From Planctomycetota bacterium (lineage in GTDB: Bacteria > Planctomycetota > PLA2 > JAEUHO01): a DNA stretch of 64,000 bases. The position numbers and the translations under genes are program-made. The stretch is taken from assembly GCA_029259775.1 (NCBI GenBank), contig JAJDEN010000058.1, positions 186,001-250,000 on the forward strand, read 5' to 3'. Below, in pieces: positions 9,801-18,444 of this stretch; the stretch's first letter is position 1; every line of letters begins with the position of its first letter. The notes under the pieces are model-generated. The model saw nothing but the letters and a program-made list of their open reading frames with translations, had not been told where the DNA came from and searched no databases.

Positions 9801-10598
9801 CGCAGCTCCGATGGCTTCGGTGCGCCGTGGCACGCGATCTTGCTGCGCAAGCCCCGCAGCGCCCCGCCCGTGGACGGCACCTACAACACGAAGTTCTTCT
9901 GTCACACGTTCGACGGGGCGGGCACGGCGTACGCCATCAACGGCGCCGGGACGTACGCGTTCGACGCCGGGCTGGGGACGCACGTGCAGGACACGTCGCA
10001 GGTCGCAACGTCGGAGACGCTCGCGACGATCCCCTCGGGGCCTGATACGTACCCCGGCACGTTCACCGTGGATGCGGATGGCTGCATCTTGATGACCACC
10101 GACTTCGGCGGGGGGTTCACCTCGGATCTGTGCGGTGCGGTGCACGAGAACGGGAGCTTCATCGTGACGATGGACCCCGAGCCTGCCGCCATCAACTGCC
10201 TCACGGTCTACACGCTGCGTGACGAGTCCGTTGGCGCGCCCGCGCTGACACCCGAGCGGGCCAAGCTCTGCGGCTTGCATCTGGCCTTCGACGGTGCGGG
10301 CGGCATCACCGCCGCGACGCGCGCGGGCAAGCAGATCATGAGGCCTGGGCTGCTGGATCGCTCCCTGCGAACCGCAACCTGGTCGAACGTGACGACGGGC
10401 GTGGCGATCGCGACGGAGATCCTCAGCGGACGCCCGCTCACGGTCATGCCCGGCCGGACGTTCACGGCGGATCTGGCCCTGGGACGCAGCTTGAGCGGCG
10501 CGCGGAGTTCCGCGACGCCCGTGCTGGGCTCGCAGAGCGAGTCGGGCGTGGCAGCACCGGCCGGCAGCATGAGCGTCACGCTCCGGCGGGGGAAGTAG
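6849..10598 (+). CDS. Large secreted lipoprotein with an IPT/TIG-like segment
   Basis: This 1249-residue protein has a lipoprotein signal peptide ending LVGGTAC with Cys24 as the acceptor, followed by a Gly/Ser linker. Residues about 390-475 look like an IPT/TIG beta-sandwich (VRPKRIIVTGGSLVKVIGSGF, then a V-rich strand pattern). The remainder is beta-rich and repetitive in style but matches no family I recognise. The ATG is preceded by CGGAG at a good distance. It lies between the tethered sigma factor and the second sigma/kinase pair, so a cell-surface or sensing role is plausible but not shown. The gene begins after a clear terminator and therefore has its own transcript. Confidence 0.8.
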   Translation: MRSMLLPVPVLALFVFALVGGTACGGGGSGAPLAPMASVAGMVVKDPVAGCDLRVCEVDPATGAVGAATLGAARSAGGGTFAFDFLAAQGGIYALSGSGGAFANRATGMQDSLGAFDLRGIFCVESGGRADANLTVMSTMVAFRFQHLRSIRPYMPAKLLLRLAKAEMSYAFGITNVDACPDPAGTADQVKLWLLDVGLVQMAMDLGVPAAELIRLFSEDLMDGRPDGLVCGETTAFASGSPWRPDSLTLLRTAIGLWLAFNPLNDTGIGTGDPIYLALVGSLDVFVLRAALGTLPRILSFTKRFVPESGGSDVGAYIAPYPAPGNIDIETLDFDGDVLAVHVPTGTTTDADGVHWLPFVTPPAAKGLHYVLARDRTTGLFDAEPLHMCTPGLTQLQDVRPKRIIVTGGSLVKVIGSGFDAANPPNVKIGGKVAAVEQVLSPYCVRVWAPEGERGAIADLDVDGMVIPGAFVYSGRRLPTGLDGDDFRRFSARFSTGDGAGGSEICVLEGTLNLTERSYDLRRHRADDVTALGERLQGFLDLIINETGPESELPLVPVGKRVLLDIGIELEVEPTVGPSDDDFLELIVAHAKPDHPAVPPSGIGTGLLLGTGTSKPKILRTYDVTGTCIERGLRTVVRGQATFRADGRVFLSGGVSSRNAAGRAFFYPLGAVGGYTLDESGTLDLSNLSAGLGFTLARGIMSPGGSTGSVVLKGPGKLVHLLLSARPTELDMPADAFGPDVASAGARLGTPVSEVRFARTSLQIRDGQCVMLGGLHRLEHEESTGDLRHEELVRAVPGYVSFHGRTSSASGLSTGVLGEKTALTWDGLPQDGLDSLGDLAGSGLGYGLATSGDMLVSVRSWRSDYKVLAMGIELEPDATPTPNPEHRSVMELGCLVRETSEVDVAGITFAMAAKMRWDRLKRKEVDRDAAGVVTTTISGSSSASGYAMVVAGGEFYAFACPLPPGGTKCFFRGCLTSDGSFGMARSSDGFGAPWHAILLRKPRSAPPVDGTYNTKFFCHTFDGAGTAYAINGAGTYAFDAGLGTHVQDTSQVATSETLATIPSGPDTYPGTFTVDADGCILMTTDFGGGFTSDLCGAVHENGSFIVTMDPEPAAINCLTVYTLRDESVGAPALTPERAKLCGLHLAFDGAGGITAATRAGKQIMRPGLLDRSLRTATWSNVTTGVAIATEILSGRPLTVMPGRTFTADLALGRSLSGARSSATPVLGSQSESGVAAPAGSMSVTLRRGK

Positions 10599-10629
10599 CC
10601 CCGCGCCCGACCAGCCGATGTCGGCGGCG

Positions 10630-10637
10630 GCTATACT
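10630..10637 (+). promoter_or_regulatory. Putative -10 element (GCTATACT)
   Basis: GCTATACT ends ten bases before the ATG of the ECF sigma factor gene at 10648. Transcription would start within a few bases of the ATG, and no ribosome-binding site is visible, so the message is likely leaderless or nearly so. Confidence 0.5.
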
Positions 10638-10647
10638 CCGGCCGCCC

Positions 10648-11190
10648 ATGACGGATCCAGGCGACACCGAACCGCTGATGGCCCACCTGCCTCTGGTCTA
10701 CGACCAGTTGCGCGGGCTGGCAGCGCGCCACCTGCAGCGGTCGGGCGGCGCGGCGCACACACTGCAACCAACAGCCATCGTTCATGAGGCGTGGCTGAAA
10801 CTCGAAGGGTCGGGAGGCGCCGTCTGGGAGAGCCGCGCGCACTTCCTGGCGGTGGCGGCGAAGGCCATGCGGCAGATACTCATTGATCACGCACGCAAGA
10901 AGAACGCGCTGAAGCGGGGCCAGGGATTGCGCGCGATGACGCTCGACGAGCGCATCGCGCCGGGCCGCGCGGAGCGCGAGCGGACGTTCGACATCCTCGA
11001 GCTCGAGGATGCGCTTACCGAGCTGTCGGCACTGCAGCCGCGGCATGCCGCCCAGATCGAGCTGCGCTTCTTCGGGGGTTTGGAGGCGGCTGAGTCCGCC
11101 GAGGTGCTGGGTGTGTCCGTCTCCACCGGCGAGAAGGACTGGGCGATGGCGCGCGCCTGGCTGTTCCGCCGGCTGGGCGGTGTGACGTGA
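10648..11190 (+). CDS. ECF sigma factor paired with a Ser/Thr kinase
   Basis: This 180-residue protein is a free ECF-family sigma factor of the type common in Planctomycetes and Acidobacteria. The region 2 part includes HTLQPTAIVHEAWLKL and the motif RQILIDHARKK. The region 4 part includes LSALQPRHAAQIELRFFGGL and a helix-turn-helix (AAESAEVLGVSVSTGEKDWAMARAW). I prefer ATG 10648 over an in-frame ATG at 10618 because the TATACT element lies between them. Its stop overlaps the GTG start of the kinase gene by four bases (GTGA), so translation is coupled. Such sigma/kinase pairs are a known arrangement; phosphorylation-dependent control of the sigma factor is likely but inferred. Confidence 0.9.
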   Translation: MTDPGDTEPLMAHLPLVYDQLRGLAARHLQRSGGAAHTLQPTAIVHEAWLKLEGSGGAVWESRAHFLAVAAKAMRQILIDHARKKNALKRGQGLRAMTLDERIAPGRAERERTFDILELEDALTELSALQPRHAAQIELRFFGGLEAAESAEVLGVSVSTGEKDWAMARAWLFRRLGGVT

Positions 11191-14100
11191 GCGCCGAGGC
11201 GGAGCAGTACGCTCGGCTCTACGATCTGTTCACCGAGCTGCGCGGCGCGGACGCGGCGCGGCGCGCGAGCACGATGGCCGATCTTCCGTCCTCGCTCCGC
11301 GACGAGTTGGAAGACCTTCTCCGGGTCGACGAGGCCACGAGCGACGGGGCGTCGGAGGTGCGTGTCCTCGCCTCGGTCGGTTCGGCCGCGGTGGACGCCC
11401 TCGAGGAGGCGGTCCCGGCGACGATCGGGCCGTACCGGATCGTGCGCCTGGTGGCGCACGGCGGTCAGGGCACGGTCTACCTGGCCGAGCAAGCGCAGCC
11501 CAAGCGCCACGTTGCGCTGAAGGTCCTCCGCGGTCTGTCCTTGCCGCCCGAGTCGCTGCGGCGGTTCGAGATCGAGACCGAGGCGCTCGCGCGCCTCGAG
11601 CATCCGTTCATCGCGCCCATCTACGACGCGGGTTCATCGGACACGGCCGATGGCCCCGTGCGTTACTTCGCGATGAAGTGGATCGAGGGCGTTCCGCTGG
11701 ATGCCTTCGCCGCGTCCGCGTCGCTGGACGTACGCGGCCGCTTGGCGCTGATGGCCGACGTGTGCGCCGCGGTCGAACACGCACATCGCAAGGGGATCAT
11801 CCATCGCGACTTGAAGCCGGCGAACATCCTCGTCGAGGCCGACAGCCGGCCGCAGGTGCTCGACTTCGGCGTGGCGCGCGCGACCGGGAGCGACCTGGAC
11901 GCCGCCACGCTCGCCACGACGACCGGTCAGGTCGTGGGCACGCTGCAGTTCATGAGCCCCGAGCAGATCTCCGGCGATCCCGATGCGATCGACACGCGCA
12001 GCGATGTCTACGCCCTGGGGGTCCTGCTTCACCTGCTGCTCGTCGGTGAGGTGCCGCACGCCGGATCGATGCGTTCGGTCGCCGAGGCGGCGCGACGGAT
12101 TCAGGAGGAACTGCCCACGTCCCTCGGGCGACGGGACGAGGCGCTACGGGGCGACGTCGAGACCATCGTGGCGAAAGCACTCGCCAAGGAGCCCGAGCGC
12201 CGCTACGGCTCGGCGGCCGCGCTGGAGGAGGATCTCCGGCGCCACCTCGCGAGCCAGCCCATCCTCGCTCGTCCGACGAGCGCGTTCTACGTGTTGGGCC
12301 GCTTTGCGCGACGTCGCACGGCGTTGATGGGCGCACTGTGCGCCTTGCTGCTCGCTCTCGTCGGTGGCGTCGTGATCTCCACGATCTTCGCGTCGCGCGC
12401 GCGCGAGCAGGCCCGGGAGGCGGAGGCGCGCGGCACGGCACTGCGCATCGAGACGGCTCGCAGTCGCATCACGGCTGCCGCGGCGGCGTTGGATGCTTCC
12501 GATCCGCGTACCGCAGGCGCTCTCCTGGATCAGGTTCCACCGGACCTGCGTGACTGGGTGTGGCGCGTCTTGCACGCCCGCACCGACCACAGCCTGGGCG
12601 TCGTGACGCTCGCTGGCGCCGGCCCGGAGACGCTGGTGCTCGCCGCCGCCGGCCACGCCCCCGGGGACAAGCTCGATCTGGTTGTCAGCGGGGTCTCGCC
12701 GAACGTCCCCAGCGCGTCCTGGCAGCGCGTCGACCTCCGGACGGGCGCCACCATCGCCTCGCGGGCGCTGCCGCCCGGCTTCGCCCACTGTCTCGCCGCG
12801 ACCGGTGATCGCGTCGCCTTCGTCCGCGCGGGGGGCGTCATCGCGGAGGTCCGAACCCCGTCCGGCCGCACGACCAGCTTCCGCAAGGTCCGCGTGCGAC
12901 GGCTGCTCGGCTACATCGGCGGCGGCACGAGCATCGCGGCCGTCGCCCGGGACGAGGGCGGGGGGCTCGAGCTGGTCCGTGTCGACGTGACCCACCAACA
13001 ACTCGAGGGACGCTGGCCGATCGATGCACGGCCCACGCGCTTCGCGGCGGCGTCTCGTGGAGGTGCGTGGGCCATCGCGACCGAGACGGGCCACATCTGG
13101 GTGCTTCCCTCGGTCCCCGGCGCGGGCGCCACGCGCTCGGACGCCCACGAGGGACCGGTTGCCGACCTCGCGTTCACCGCGGACGGCGAGGACTTGGTCT
13201 CGGTGGGGGTGGACGGCGCCATCGTTCGGACGTCCGTGGCGCAGGTCACCTCCACGCCGGTCGGCGCCGTCGGCCGGACAGGGCCCGCAACGCTTGCGGC
13301 GGCTCCCACGGGCGCGCGCATGGCGCTGATGCTCGGCGACGGCACCCTGCGCGTGTTCGATTGCCGGCGCGCGAAGCCGGGCTTCAACCTGAACGGTCAC
13401 GCCGAGGTGGCGCCCGGATTGCGCCCTGTATGGCTCGACGACGGCGAGCACCTGGTCTCCCTCACACGCACAGGCCGTCTGCGGCGGTGGCTCGGGTCGC
13501 GGCTCGCCATGGCGCCGACGTTGCGCGGCGGCGCTGGGGCGATCCTGGCCCTCGCGGCTTCGCCCGACGGGGTGCACGTTGCGGCGACCAGCATGACGGG
13601 GCGTCTCACGCTCTGGGACGTCGTGCGCCTCAGCGCGCGCGGTCACATCGACGTCGGCGTGACCACGGGCCTCGCCTACAGCGCGGATGGCGCGCGCCTG
13701 GCGGTCGCCACGCGGGACGGCGCCGTTGGATCCACCGTGCACGTCATCGACGCCATGACGGGCGCGGTCATGCGGTCGGACGCCGATGCGGGCGATGCGG
13801 AGGGCGACCTGCACGTCGGTCCCGCGCCGGCCTACGCGGTCACGCGTGTCGTCGCCGATCCCCTTACCAAGGACGTCGCGGCGGCGCACGTCTTTGCCGG
13901 GGGGGACCTGCGCGCCATCGCGACCGCTGCCCGCGGCATCGAGATCCGCAACCATGCGAGCGGCGTGCGATGGCTCAGCCTGGGCGGCCCGACACGCAGG
14001 ACGACGTGCCTCGCTGTGCTCGGCGACGACGGCCCGCTCCTCGCGGGCGCCGAGGACGGAAGCATCCGGATCTGGCGACCGTGGAACGAGGCAGAGGCAA

Positions 14101-14918
14101 GCCGACGCAGAGCCGTGGCCGACCAGTTGATGTCGGGGATCGACGGATCCGCCTGGGGCGCGACCACGGTCTTGCGCCCTCGCGCGGCCGAAGTCGCGCC
14201 CGCCGCCCTCCTGGACGTTGAGCTCGTCGCCACCGGGCACGCGCCGCGCAAGCGACTGGTCCTGCGGGCGCCGAGCGAGGCCTTGGAGCTGCGCGCCTCG
14301 TGGGGGCATGGTCTCCAGATGCTCCTGGCCGGTGCGCCCATGGCGCCGATCGAGGTCGTTCCGACGTCCGCCGTCCTCGCGGCGGTGCCCGCGGCGCCCG
14401 GAGCCGACCAGACGTGGGATCTCACCGTCACTTCCTACGAGCGGGGCACGTCCACCGGTCCCGTCCGGCAAGAGGGCAAGCCCACAGACGAGGAGGTCGC
14501 GAGCGTCGTCGGCGCCCTCTGGTGTCCCTTGCCGAATCAGGCCGTCGGTGTCGGTGCTCGCTGGCGCGTGCACAGCGAGCGCCGCGGCATGGCAGGGCGT
14601 GAGCGCATCGACGGCGTGTTCGAACTCACCGCCTGGACGGAGGCCGGAGCCACCGTGCGTGCGACGTACGAGCGCGCATCGCCGGAGCTACGCAAGAAGC
14701 TGGCGGGGCTGCCAAGCACGGTCAAGGCGCGAGCGACGGAGGTGACCGAGGCGACGGAAGCGACTTTCGAACTCCGCGCGGGGCTGGCGCTGCCGGCGTC
14801 CGCCAAGATCGCGCGCAAGGTTGTCATCGAGATCGAGGTGGATGCGCGAGGCGTCAAGCCCATGCTTGGCTTCGAGAGTCGCAGCACGTTCGAGGTCCGT
14901 GTTCGGCGCCGCCCTTAG
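11187..14918 (+). CDS. Membrane Ser/Thr protein kinase with WD40-like C-terminal region
   Basis: This 1243-residue protein has a Hanks-type kinase domain at about 83-350. The glycine-rich loop is HGGQGTVY (91-98), the ATP lysine is Lys112, the catalytic HRD is 206-208 with DLKPAN following, DFG is 226-228, and SPE (257-259) replaces APE. A membrane helix spans about 379-401. The C-terminal part, beyond 430, contains WD40/beta-propeller-like repeats (HEGPVADLAFTADGEDLVSVG, GAILALAASPDGVHVAATS, LTLWDV, IRIWRP) and a final beta-rich domain. The kinase should be cytoplasmic and the propeller outside. The start is GTG, overlapping the sigma factor stop. The 3' end overlaps the convergent phosphatase gene by four bases. 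Confidence 0.92.
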   Translation: MSAEAEQYARLYDLFTELRGADAARRASTMADLPSSLRDELEDLLRVDEATSDGASEVRVLASVGSAAVDALEEAVPATIGPYRIVRLVAHGGQGTVYLAEQAQPKRHVALKVLRGLSLPPESLRRFEIETEALARLEHPFIAPIYDAGSSDTADGPVRYFAMKWIEGVPLDAFAASASLDVRGRLALMADVCAAVEHAHRKGIIHRDLKPANILVEADSRPQVLDFGVARATGSDLDAATLATTTGQVVGTLQFMSPEQISGDPDAIDTRSDVYALGVLLHLLLVGEVPHAGSMRSVAEAARRIQEELPTSLGRRDEALRGDVETIVAKALAKEPERRYGSAAALEEDLRRHLASQPILARPTSAFYVLGRFARRRTALMGALCALLLALVGGVVISTIFASRAREQAREAEARGTALRIETARSRITAAAAALDASDPRTAGALLDQVPPDLRDWVWRVLHARTDHSLGVVTLAGAGPETLVLAAAGHAPGDKLDLVVSGVSPNVPSASWQRVDLRTGATIASRALPPGFAHCLAATGDRVAFVRAGGVIAEVRTPSGRTTSFRKVRVRRLLGYIGGGTSIAAVARDEGGGLELVRVDVTHQQLEGRWPIDARPTRFAAASRGGAWAIATETGHIWVLPSVPGAGATRSDAHEGPVADLAFTADGEDLVSVGVDGAIVRTSVAQVTSTPVGAVGRTGPATLAAAPTGARMALMLGDGTLRVFDCRRAKPGFNLNGHAEVAPGLRPVWLDDGEHLVSLTRTGRLRRWLGSRLAMAPTLRGGAGAILALAASPDGVHVAATSMTGRLTLWDVVRLSARGHIDVGVTTGLAYSADGARLAVATRDGAVGSTVHVIDAMTGAVMRSDADAGDAEGDLHVGPAPAYAVTRVVADPLTKDVAAAHVFAGGDLRAIATAARGIEIRNHASGVRWLSLGGPTRRTTCLAVLGDDGPLLAGAEDGSIRIWRPWNEAEASRRRAVADQLMSGIDGSAWGATTVLRPRAAEVAPAALLDVELVATGHAPRKRLVLRAPSEALELRASWGHGLQMLLAGAPMAPIEVVPTSAVLAAVPAAPGADQTWDLTVTSYERGTSTGPVRQEGKPTDEEVASVVGALWCPLPNQAVGVGARWRVHSERRGMAGRERIDGVFELTAWTEAGATVRATYERASPELRKKLAGLPSTVKARATEVTEATEATFELRAGLALPASAKIARKVVIEIEVDARGVKPMLGFESRSTFEVRVRRRP

Positions 14919-15721
14919 CCTCGCGCGAAGCTCGCGTGGATCGTCTGCCAGGTCGTCTCGTCCGAAGCCACGAGTAGGCCCGTGGCCGCGGTGTCCGCCG
15001 GTTCGTAGGGGCGTCCGTCGAACCTGCGAACGACGCCGCCTGCTTCCTGCAGCAGGAGCGCGCCGGGCGCGTGGTCCCAGGGCAACGTGCGCCAGTACGC
15101 GGCGAAGTGCTCTTGGCAGAGGAGCATGTCGATGTAGCGGCGCGCGGCGCAGTGGTGCACGCCGTCGGTGCGTTCGAAGCCCGTCGCTGATTCGGCGCGC
15201 GCCTTCAGCGGCTGGGGGAAGAAGCGCGTGAGCAGCCCTCCCCGCAGGCCGTCGTTCGGGCCATCGCTGGGAAGCACGATGCGCTCGCCCTGCACGAAGG
15301 CGCCCGCGCCGCGGCGGGCGTAGGCGAGCTCGTTCGTCTGCGGCATGTGGATCCACGCCGCTTCGCAGGTGTCGCGTCGGAGCAGCGCGAGCATGCTGCC
15401 GAAGGGCCCGGTGCCCTCGGCGAAGTGCCGCGTGCCATCGAGGGGATCGACGAGCCATGCGGCGTCGTGCGTCGCGAGGTCAAGGAGCAGCGCCGGCTCG
15501 GCGGACGCCCCCTCTTCGCCCAGGATGAACGCGCCCGGCGTGAGCTGCTCCAGTCTCTCGGTCAGCGCCGCTTCCGCCGCCAGATCGGCCGCCGTGACGA
15601 CTTCGCCCGGAGCCTTGAGCCGGGCCGAGTCCGCCGCACGCGCGAGTCGCGGCAGCAACACCTCGCGTCCGACGCGCTGGAGCAGCGTCGTCACGTCGTC
15701 GTGAAGGGAGTCCATGTCCAT
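14915..15721 (-). CDS. Inositol monophosphatase family protein
   Basis: This 268-residue protein carries the metal-binding signatures of the IMPase/histidinol-phosphatase/PAP-phosphatase family: GEE (68-70), DPLDGT (92-97) and WDHAPG near residue 219, followed by LLLQEAGG. Length is normal for the family. It removes a phosphate from a small molecule using Mg2+, but the sequence alone does not separate inositol phosphate, histidinol phosphate or PAP as substrate. A TAGCCT -10-like element lies nine bases before the start. The gene converges with the kinase gene and is probably transcribed alone. Confidence 0.88.
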   Translation of the reverse strand: MDMDSLHDDVTTLLQRVGREVLLPRLARAADSARLKAPGEVVTAADLAAEAALTERLEQLTPGAFILGEEGASAEPALLLDLATHDAAWLVDPLDGTRHFAEGTGPFGSMLALLRRDTCEAAWIHMPQTNELAYARRGAGAFVQGERIVLPSDGPNDGLRGGLLTRFFPQPLKARAESATGFERTDGVHHCAARRYIDMLLCQEHFAAYWRTLPWDHAPGALLLQEAGGVVRRFDGRPYEPADTAATGLLVASDETTWQTIHASFARG

Positions 15722-15730
15722 GCGTCCGTG

Positions 15731-15736
15731 AGGCTA
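15731..15736 (-). promoter_or_regulatory. Putative -10 element (TAGCCT)
   Basis: On the minus strand GGTAGCCT lies just upstream of the phosphatase start at 15721. It fits the TAnnnT pattern seen before other genes here. Confidence 0.4.
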
Positions 15737-15776
15737 CCCCTCCTCGGGCGGGAAGGCCGAGGACGGGTTCCCGCGA

Positions 15777-16481
15777 CTACTTCCTGGATCCAAGCAGCGC
15801 GGCGGCGACACGCTCGGCGTCTCCGCGCGGGAGGAAGTCATCCACACGATCCGAAAACTCTCCGCGCAGGAGCGTATTCGTCTCGTCGATGATCGTGGCC
15901 CAGTCCGCGTTCGAGCCCTGCGCGGCGCCGTTCGTCTTCGCCTCGCTCCACACCTCGCTGCGGCGGGCCTGGAAGCCCGCGAACGTTGCCGCCAGCTTGG
16001 TTCGCTGGGCCTTCGAGAGGCTCAGCTCCAGCTTGCCCAGTGCCTGGTCGACGCGCTTGCGCATCGCCTGTGCCTTGTCGGCGGCCCGCGCCACCTTCTG
16101 GAGCTTGCGGAACCGCGCGACCTCTTCGGGCGACGTCGGGCCCTCCTGCGAGGGCTGGGGCGGTCCGTCGGAAGGTTCCGCATCGAGTTCCGTGCTGTGT
16201 GCCGCGTCCACGACGCCCTTCGGCTTGGGGGCCGTGCGTTCTTCCAGACCCCGCTCGAGGGCTGCAAGGCGCGCCGTGACACGCGGGTCGATGCCGTCGG
16301 TCTTCAGCAGCGCGGGCCTGTCCTTCTCGAGCGCCGCGAGGCGGGCCTCGATCGAGGTGTCGATCCCGTCGGCCGGGCCCGACGATCGGACCGCCGCGTC
16401 GTCGCTCCGCAGTTGGTCGTAGACCAGGATGGCGGCGGCGGCCACCACGACGTTCAGCAACAAGATCGGCAGGATCTTCAT
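15777..16481 (-). CDS. Membrane-anchored coiled-coil protein of unknown function
   Basis: This 234-residue protein has an N-terminal hydrophobic anchor (PILLLNVVVAAAAILVY). Two similar Ala/Leu-rich segments follow (IEARLAALEKDRP and VTARLAALERGLEE), likely a short coiled coil. After a Pro/Ser-rich linker the second half is helical, ending in DDFLPRGDAERVAAALLGSRK. GGAGG precedes the ATG. It starts 25 bases after the stop of the upstream thioredoxin-fold gene on the same strand, so the two are likely one operon. No family is recognised. Confidence 0.75.
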   Translation of the reverse strand: MKILPILLLNVVVAAAAILVYDQLRSDDAAVRSSGPADGIDTSIEARLAALEKDRPALLKTDGIDPRVTARLAALERGLEERTAPKPKGVVDAAHSTELDAEPSDGPPQPSQEGPTSPEEVARFRKLQKVARAADKAQAMRKRVDQALGKLELSLSKAQRTKLAATFAGFQARRSEVWSEAKTNGAAQGSNADWATIIDETNTLLRGEFSDRVDDFLPRGDAERVAAALLGSRK

Positions 16482-16506
16482 CGTCGGCCTCCGGCGTCCG
16501 CCAGCT

Positions 16507-18006
16507 CTACTTCTCCGCGAGGATCTCCTCGATCATCTTGCGGAACGCGGCGACGGACTCGGTCTTGTCGCGCGAGAGCGAGCCGGCCCGCAGCTTGCGC
16601 ATGCGGCCCTGGCGGTCGAGTACGACCATGTAAGGCCAGCCCTCGAGCGCGTACTTCGCGCTCGCGTCGTCCTTCGCGATCTGCACCACGGGCCAAGACA
16701 GCTCGTGATTCTTGATGAACGCCTCGAGGGCTTCCATCTCGCGCGTCTTGTAGGCCGCCTCGTCGAAGATGGACTGGTCGGGGTTGGCGGGCGCGGCGTC
16801 CGTGGCCAAGCGCGCCGCGTAGAAGAGCCGGCCGCCCGTGTGCTTGCTTGCGTGATCGGCGTCCAGGTCGTAGCGGCTCTCATAGACGACGCTCGCGGTC
16901 GCGGTGACGCCGACGACGGCTAGGCCCTTCGCGCCGAAGTCCTTCATGAGGTCGCGCAGCACGGGGAAGTTGAGGTGGTCGGGCCATGTCGCGAAGAAGT
17001 CGAGGATCACGACCTTGCCCTTCACGTCCGCGATCTTCGAGACGTCGCCGTAGGCCTTCTCGAGGGTCCACTCCGGGGCCGCCTGGCCAAGCAAGGGGAA
17101 GAGCTTCTTGTAGCCCTCGATCTTCTCCAGCAGCGCTTCCGCCGTCGTGAGCGAGCGCCGGTCCGTGTAGACCGCCTTCTCACCCTTGGACATGCCGCGC
17201 GAGCTCGTCTTCTTCAGGTTGCCATCCGCGTCGAGAGCGGCCGGGTCCGTCGAGCGCAGCTTCGCTAGTGACTTGTCGTGCTTCGTCTTGGCCGTGGCGA
17301 CCGCGGCCGCCTGCATGTCGCACATGATCTTCATGGCTGCGCCAGCCTTCGCCGACATGGTCTTGTAGCCCTCCATCGTGTGCGCCGAACCGAGCAAGCC
17401 CTGGGCGATCGGGCGAGCGAGCGTCGACAGGGCCTTCGGATCCTCCTTCAGGATCTCCATGCGGAGGTCGTGCGCCGCTGCGGCATCGCCGCCCATCGCG
17501 TGGACGCGCGCGAGCACGCTGTTGATCGTCGTGCGCGCCTTGGCGCGGGCGGGGTTGCCCGCCATCCCCTTCGTCCAGCCGGTGAGCCGCTCGACCGCCT
17601 TGCCGATGCGCTCCGCGCCGATCGCGGTGCGCAACTCGGGGAAGAGCAGCAACTGCGCTTCGGCCGAGGCCGCGTAGTCACGCGTCTTCTCCTTGACCTC
17701 CTCGTTGGCCTGGACCTGGCGAAAGCCGGACGCGGCGGACTCGTAGTCTCCCGCCGCCTGCTGGAACTGGGCGAGCGCATACCGCTGGTTGCCGACGGCC
17801 TTCTTGCCCGAGGCCTTCCATGCGGCAAGGAACTCGTCAGCCAGCCGCTTGCTCTCGGCTTCCTTCTCGGCCCCGCGGAACTTGCGGATGGCCTTGCGGA
17901 AGGCGCTGAAGGCCTTGGTCGGCTTCTGGACCTCCTCGGCCTGCACGAGCGTGGGGATGCCGAGCAGACACAGGATGGTGAGGGCGACAATCAGGGACGA
18001 ACGCAT
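16507..18006 (-). CDS. Secreted protein with a cysteine-less thioredoxin-like C-terminal domain
   Basis: This 499-residue protein starts with a Sec signal peptide (LTILCLLGIPTLVQA, cut near residue 23). The middle is helical and TPR-like. The C-terminal 200 residues follow a TlpA/AhpC-TSA thioredoxin fold: DVKGKVVILDFFATW, then the active-site position reads PDHLNFP, then VVGVTA and a final WPYMVVLDRQGRMRKLRAG. The usual W-C-x-x-C is absent, so the domain cannot do dithiol exchange and may bind or scaffold. I chose ATG 18006 because it opens the signal peptide and follows a TAGAAT -10-like element; the frame continues upstream without coding character. Confidence 0.82.
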   Translation of the reverse strand: MRSSLIVALTILCLLGIPTLVQAEEVQKPTKAFSAFRKAIRKFRGAEKEAESKRLADEFLAAWKASGKKAVGNQRYALAQFQQAAGDYESAASGFRQVQANEEVKEKTRDYAASAEAQLLLFPELRTAIGAERIGKAVERLTGWTKGMAGNPARAKARTTINSVLARVHAMGGDAAAAHDLRMEILKEDPKALSTLARPIAQGLLGSAHTMEGYKTMSAKAGAAMKIMCDMQAAAVATAKTKHDKSLAKLRSTDPAALDADGNLKKTSSRGMSKGEKAVYTDRRSLTTAEALLEKIEGYKKLFPLLGQAAPEWTLEKAYGDVSKIADVKGKVVILDFFATWPDHLNFPVLRDLMKDFGAKGLAVVGVTATASVVYESRYDLDADHASKHTGGRLFYAARLATDAAPANPDQSIFDEAAYKTREMEALEAFIKNHELSWPVVQIAKDDASAKYALEGWPYMVVLDRQGRMRKLRAGSLSRDKTESVAAFRKMIEEILAEK

Positions 18007-18031
18007 GCGTGGCCTCCGGTGGGGAGACCGG

Positions 18032-18037
18032 ATTCTA
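18032..18037 (-). promoter_or_regulatory. Putative -10 element (TAGAAT)
   Basis: GCCTAGAAT on the minus strand lies 25 bases before the start at 18006. It is close to the standard -10 hexamer TATAAT. Confidence 0.5.
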
Positions 18038-18444
18038 GGCAAACGCCCGGCGGCTGACGAGGCGTACGTCGGCGTCGGGTCCGCGGCCCTCGCTGAAGAC
18101 CTGGCCGCCTCCCTCGCCGGCGAGCCGGGGCGGCCCGCGCCATCGCCCCGCCCGTCCCACACTTCGACCGACGAGACAGCCCCTTCCTGACTGGACGGCT
18201 TTGCAGGCGACATCGTGGAGGTCAGGCCAGAGGATCGACTCTCCGGGGCAAGGGGAGGCGGCGCCTGGGCCCTTGGACTTGCCCCGGTTGGGCCGTCTTC
18301 TGCTCGGGCGGGTGCGGCATGCTCGACACCCGCTTCTGGCTTCTGTTCCTCAGTCACGCCGCGAAGGGCCCGATCCCCTTTCGCTCCGTGACGGGTGGCG
18401 GCGACGGTCCGGCGCACAACCACTGAGCGGTCCTTCCTTGGGGC

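Noticed and set aside
12144..14573. 809-codon minus-strand open frame opposite the kinase gene
   Set aside because: It is an antisense shadow caused by high GC content; the composition is Arg/Gly/His-rich and lacks any domain.
18319..18426. 35-codon plus-strand frame before the HAD gene
   Set aside because: It has no ribosome-binding site, no recognisable product and no coding bias that I can see.
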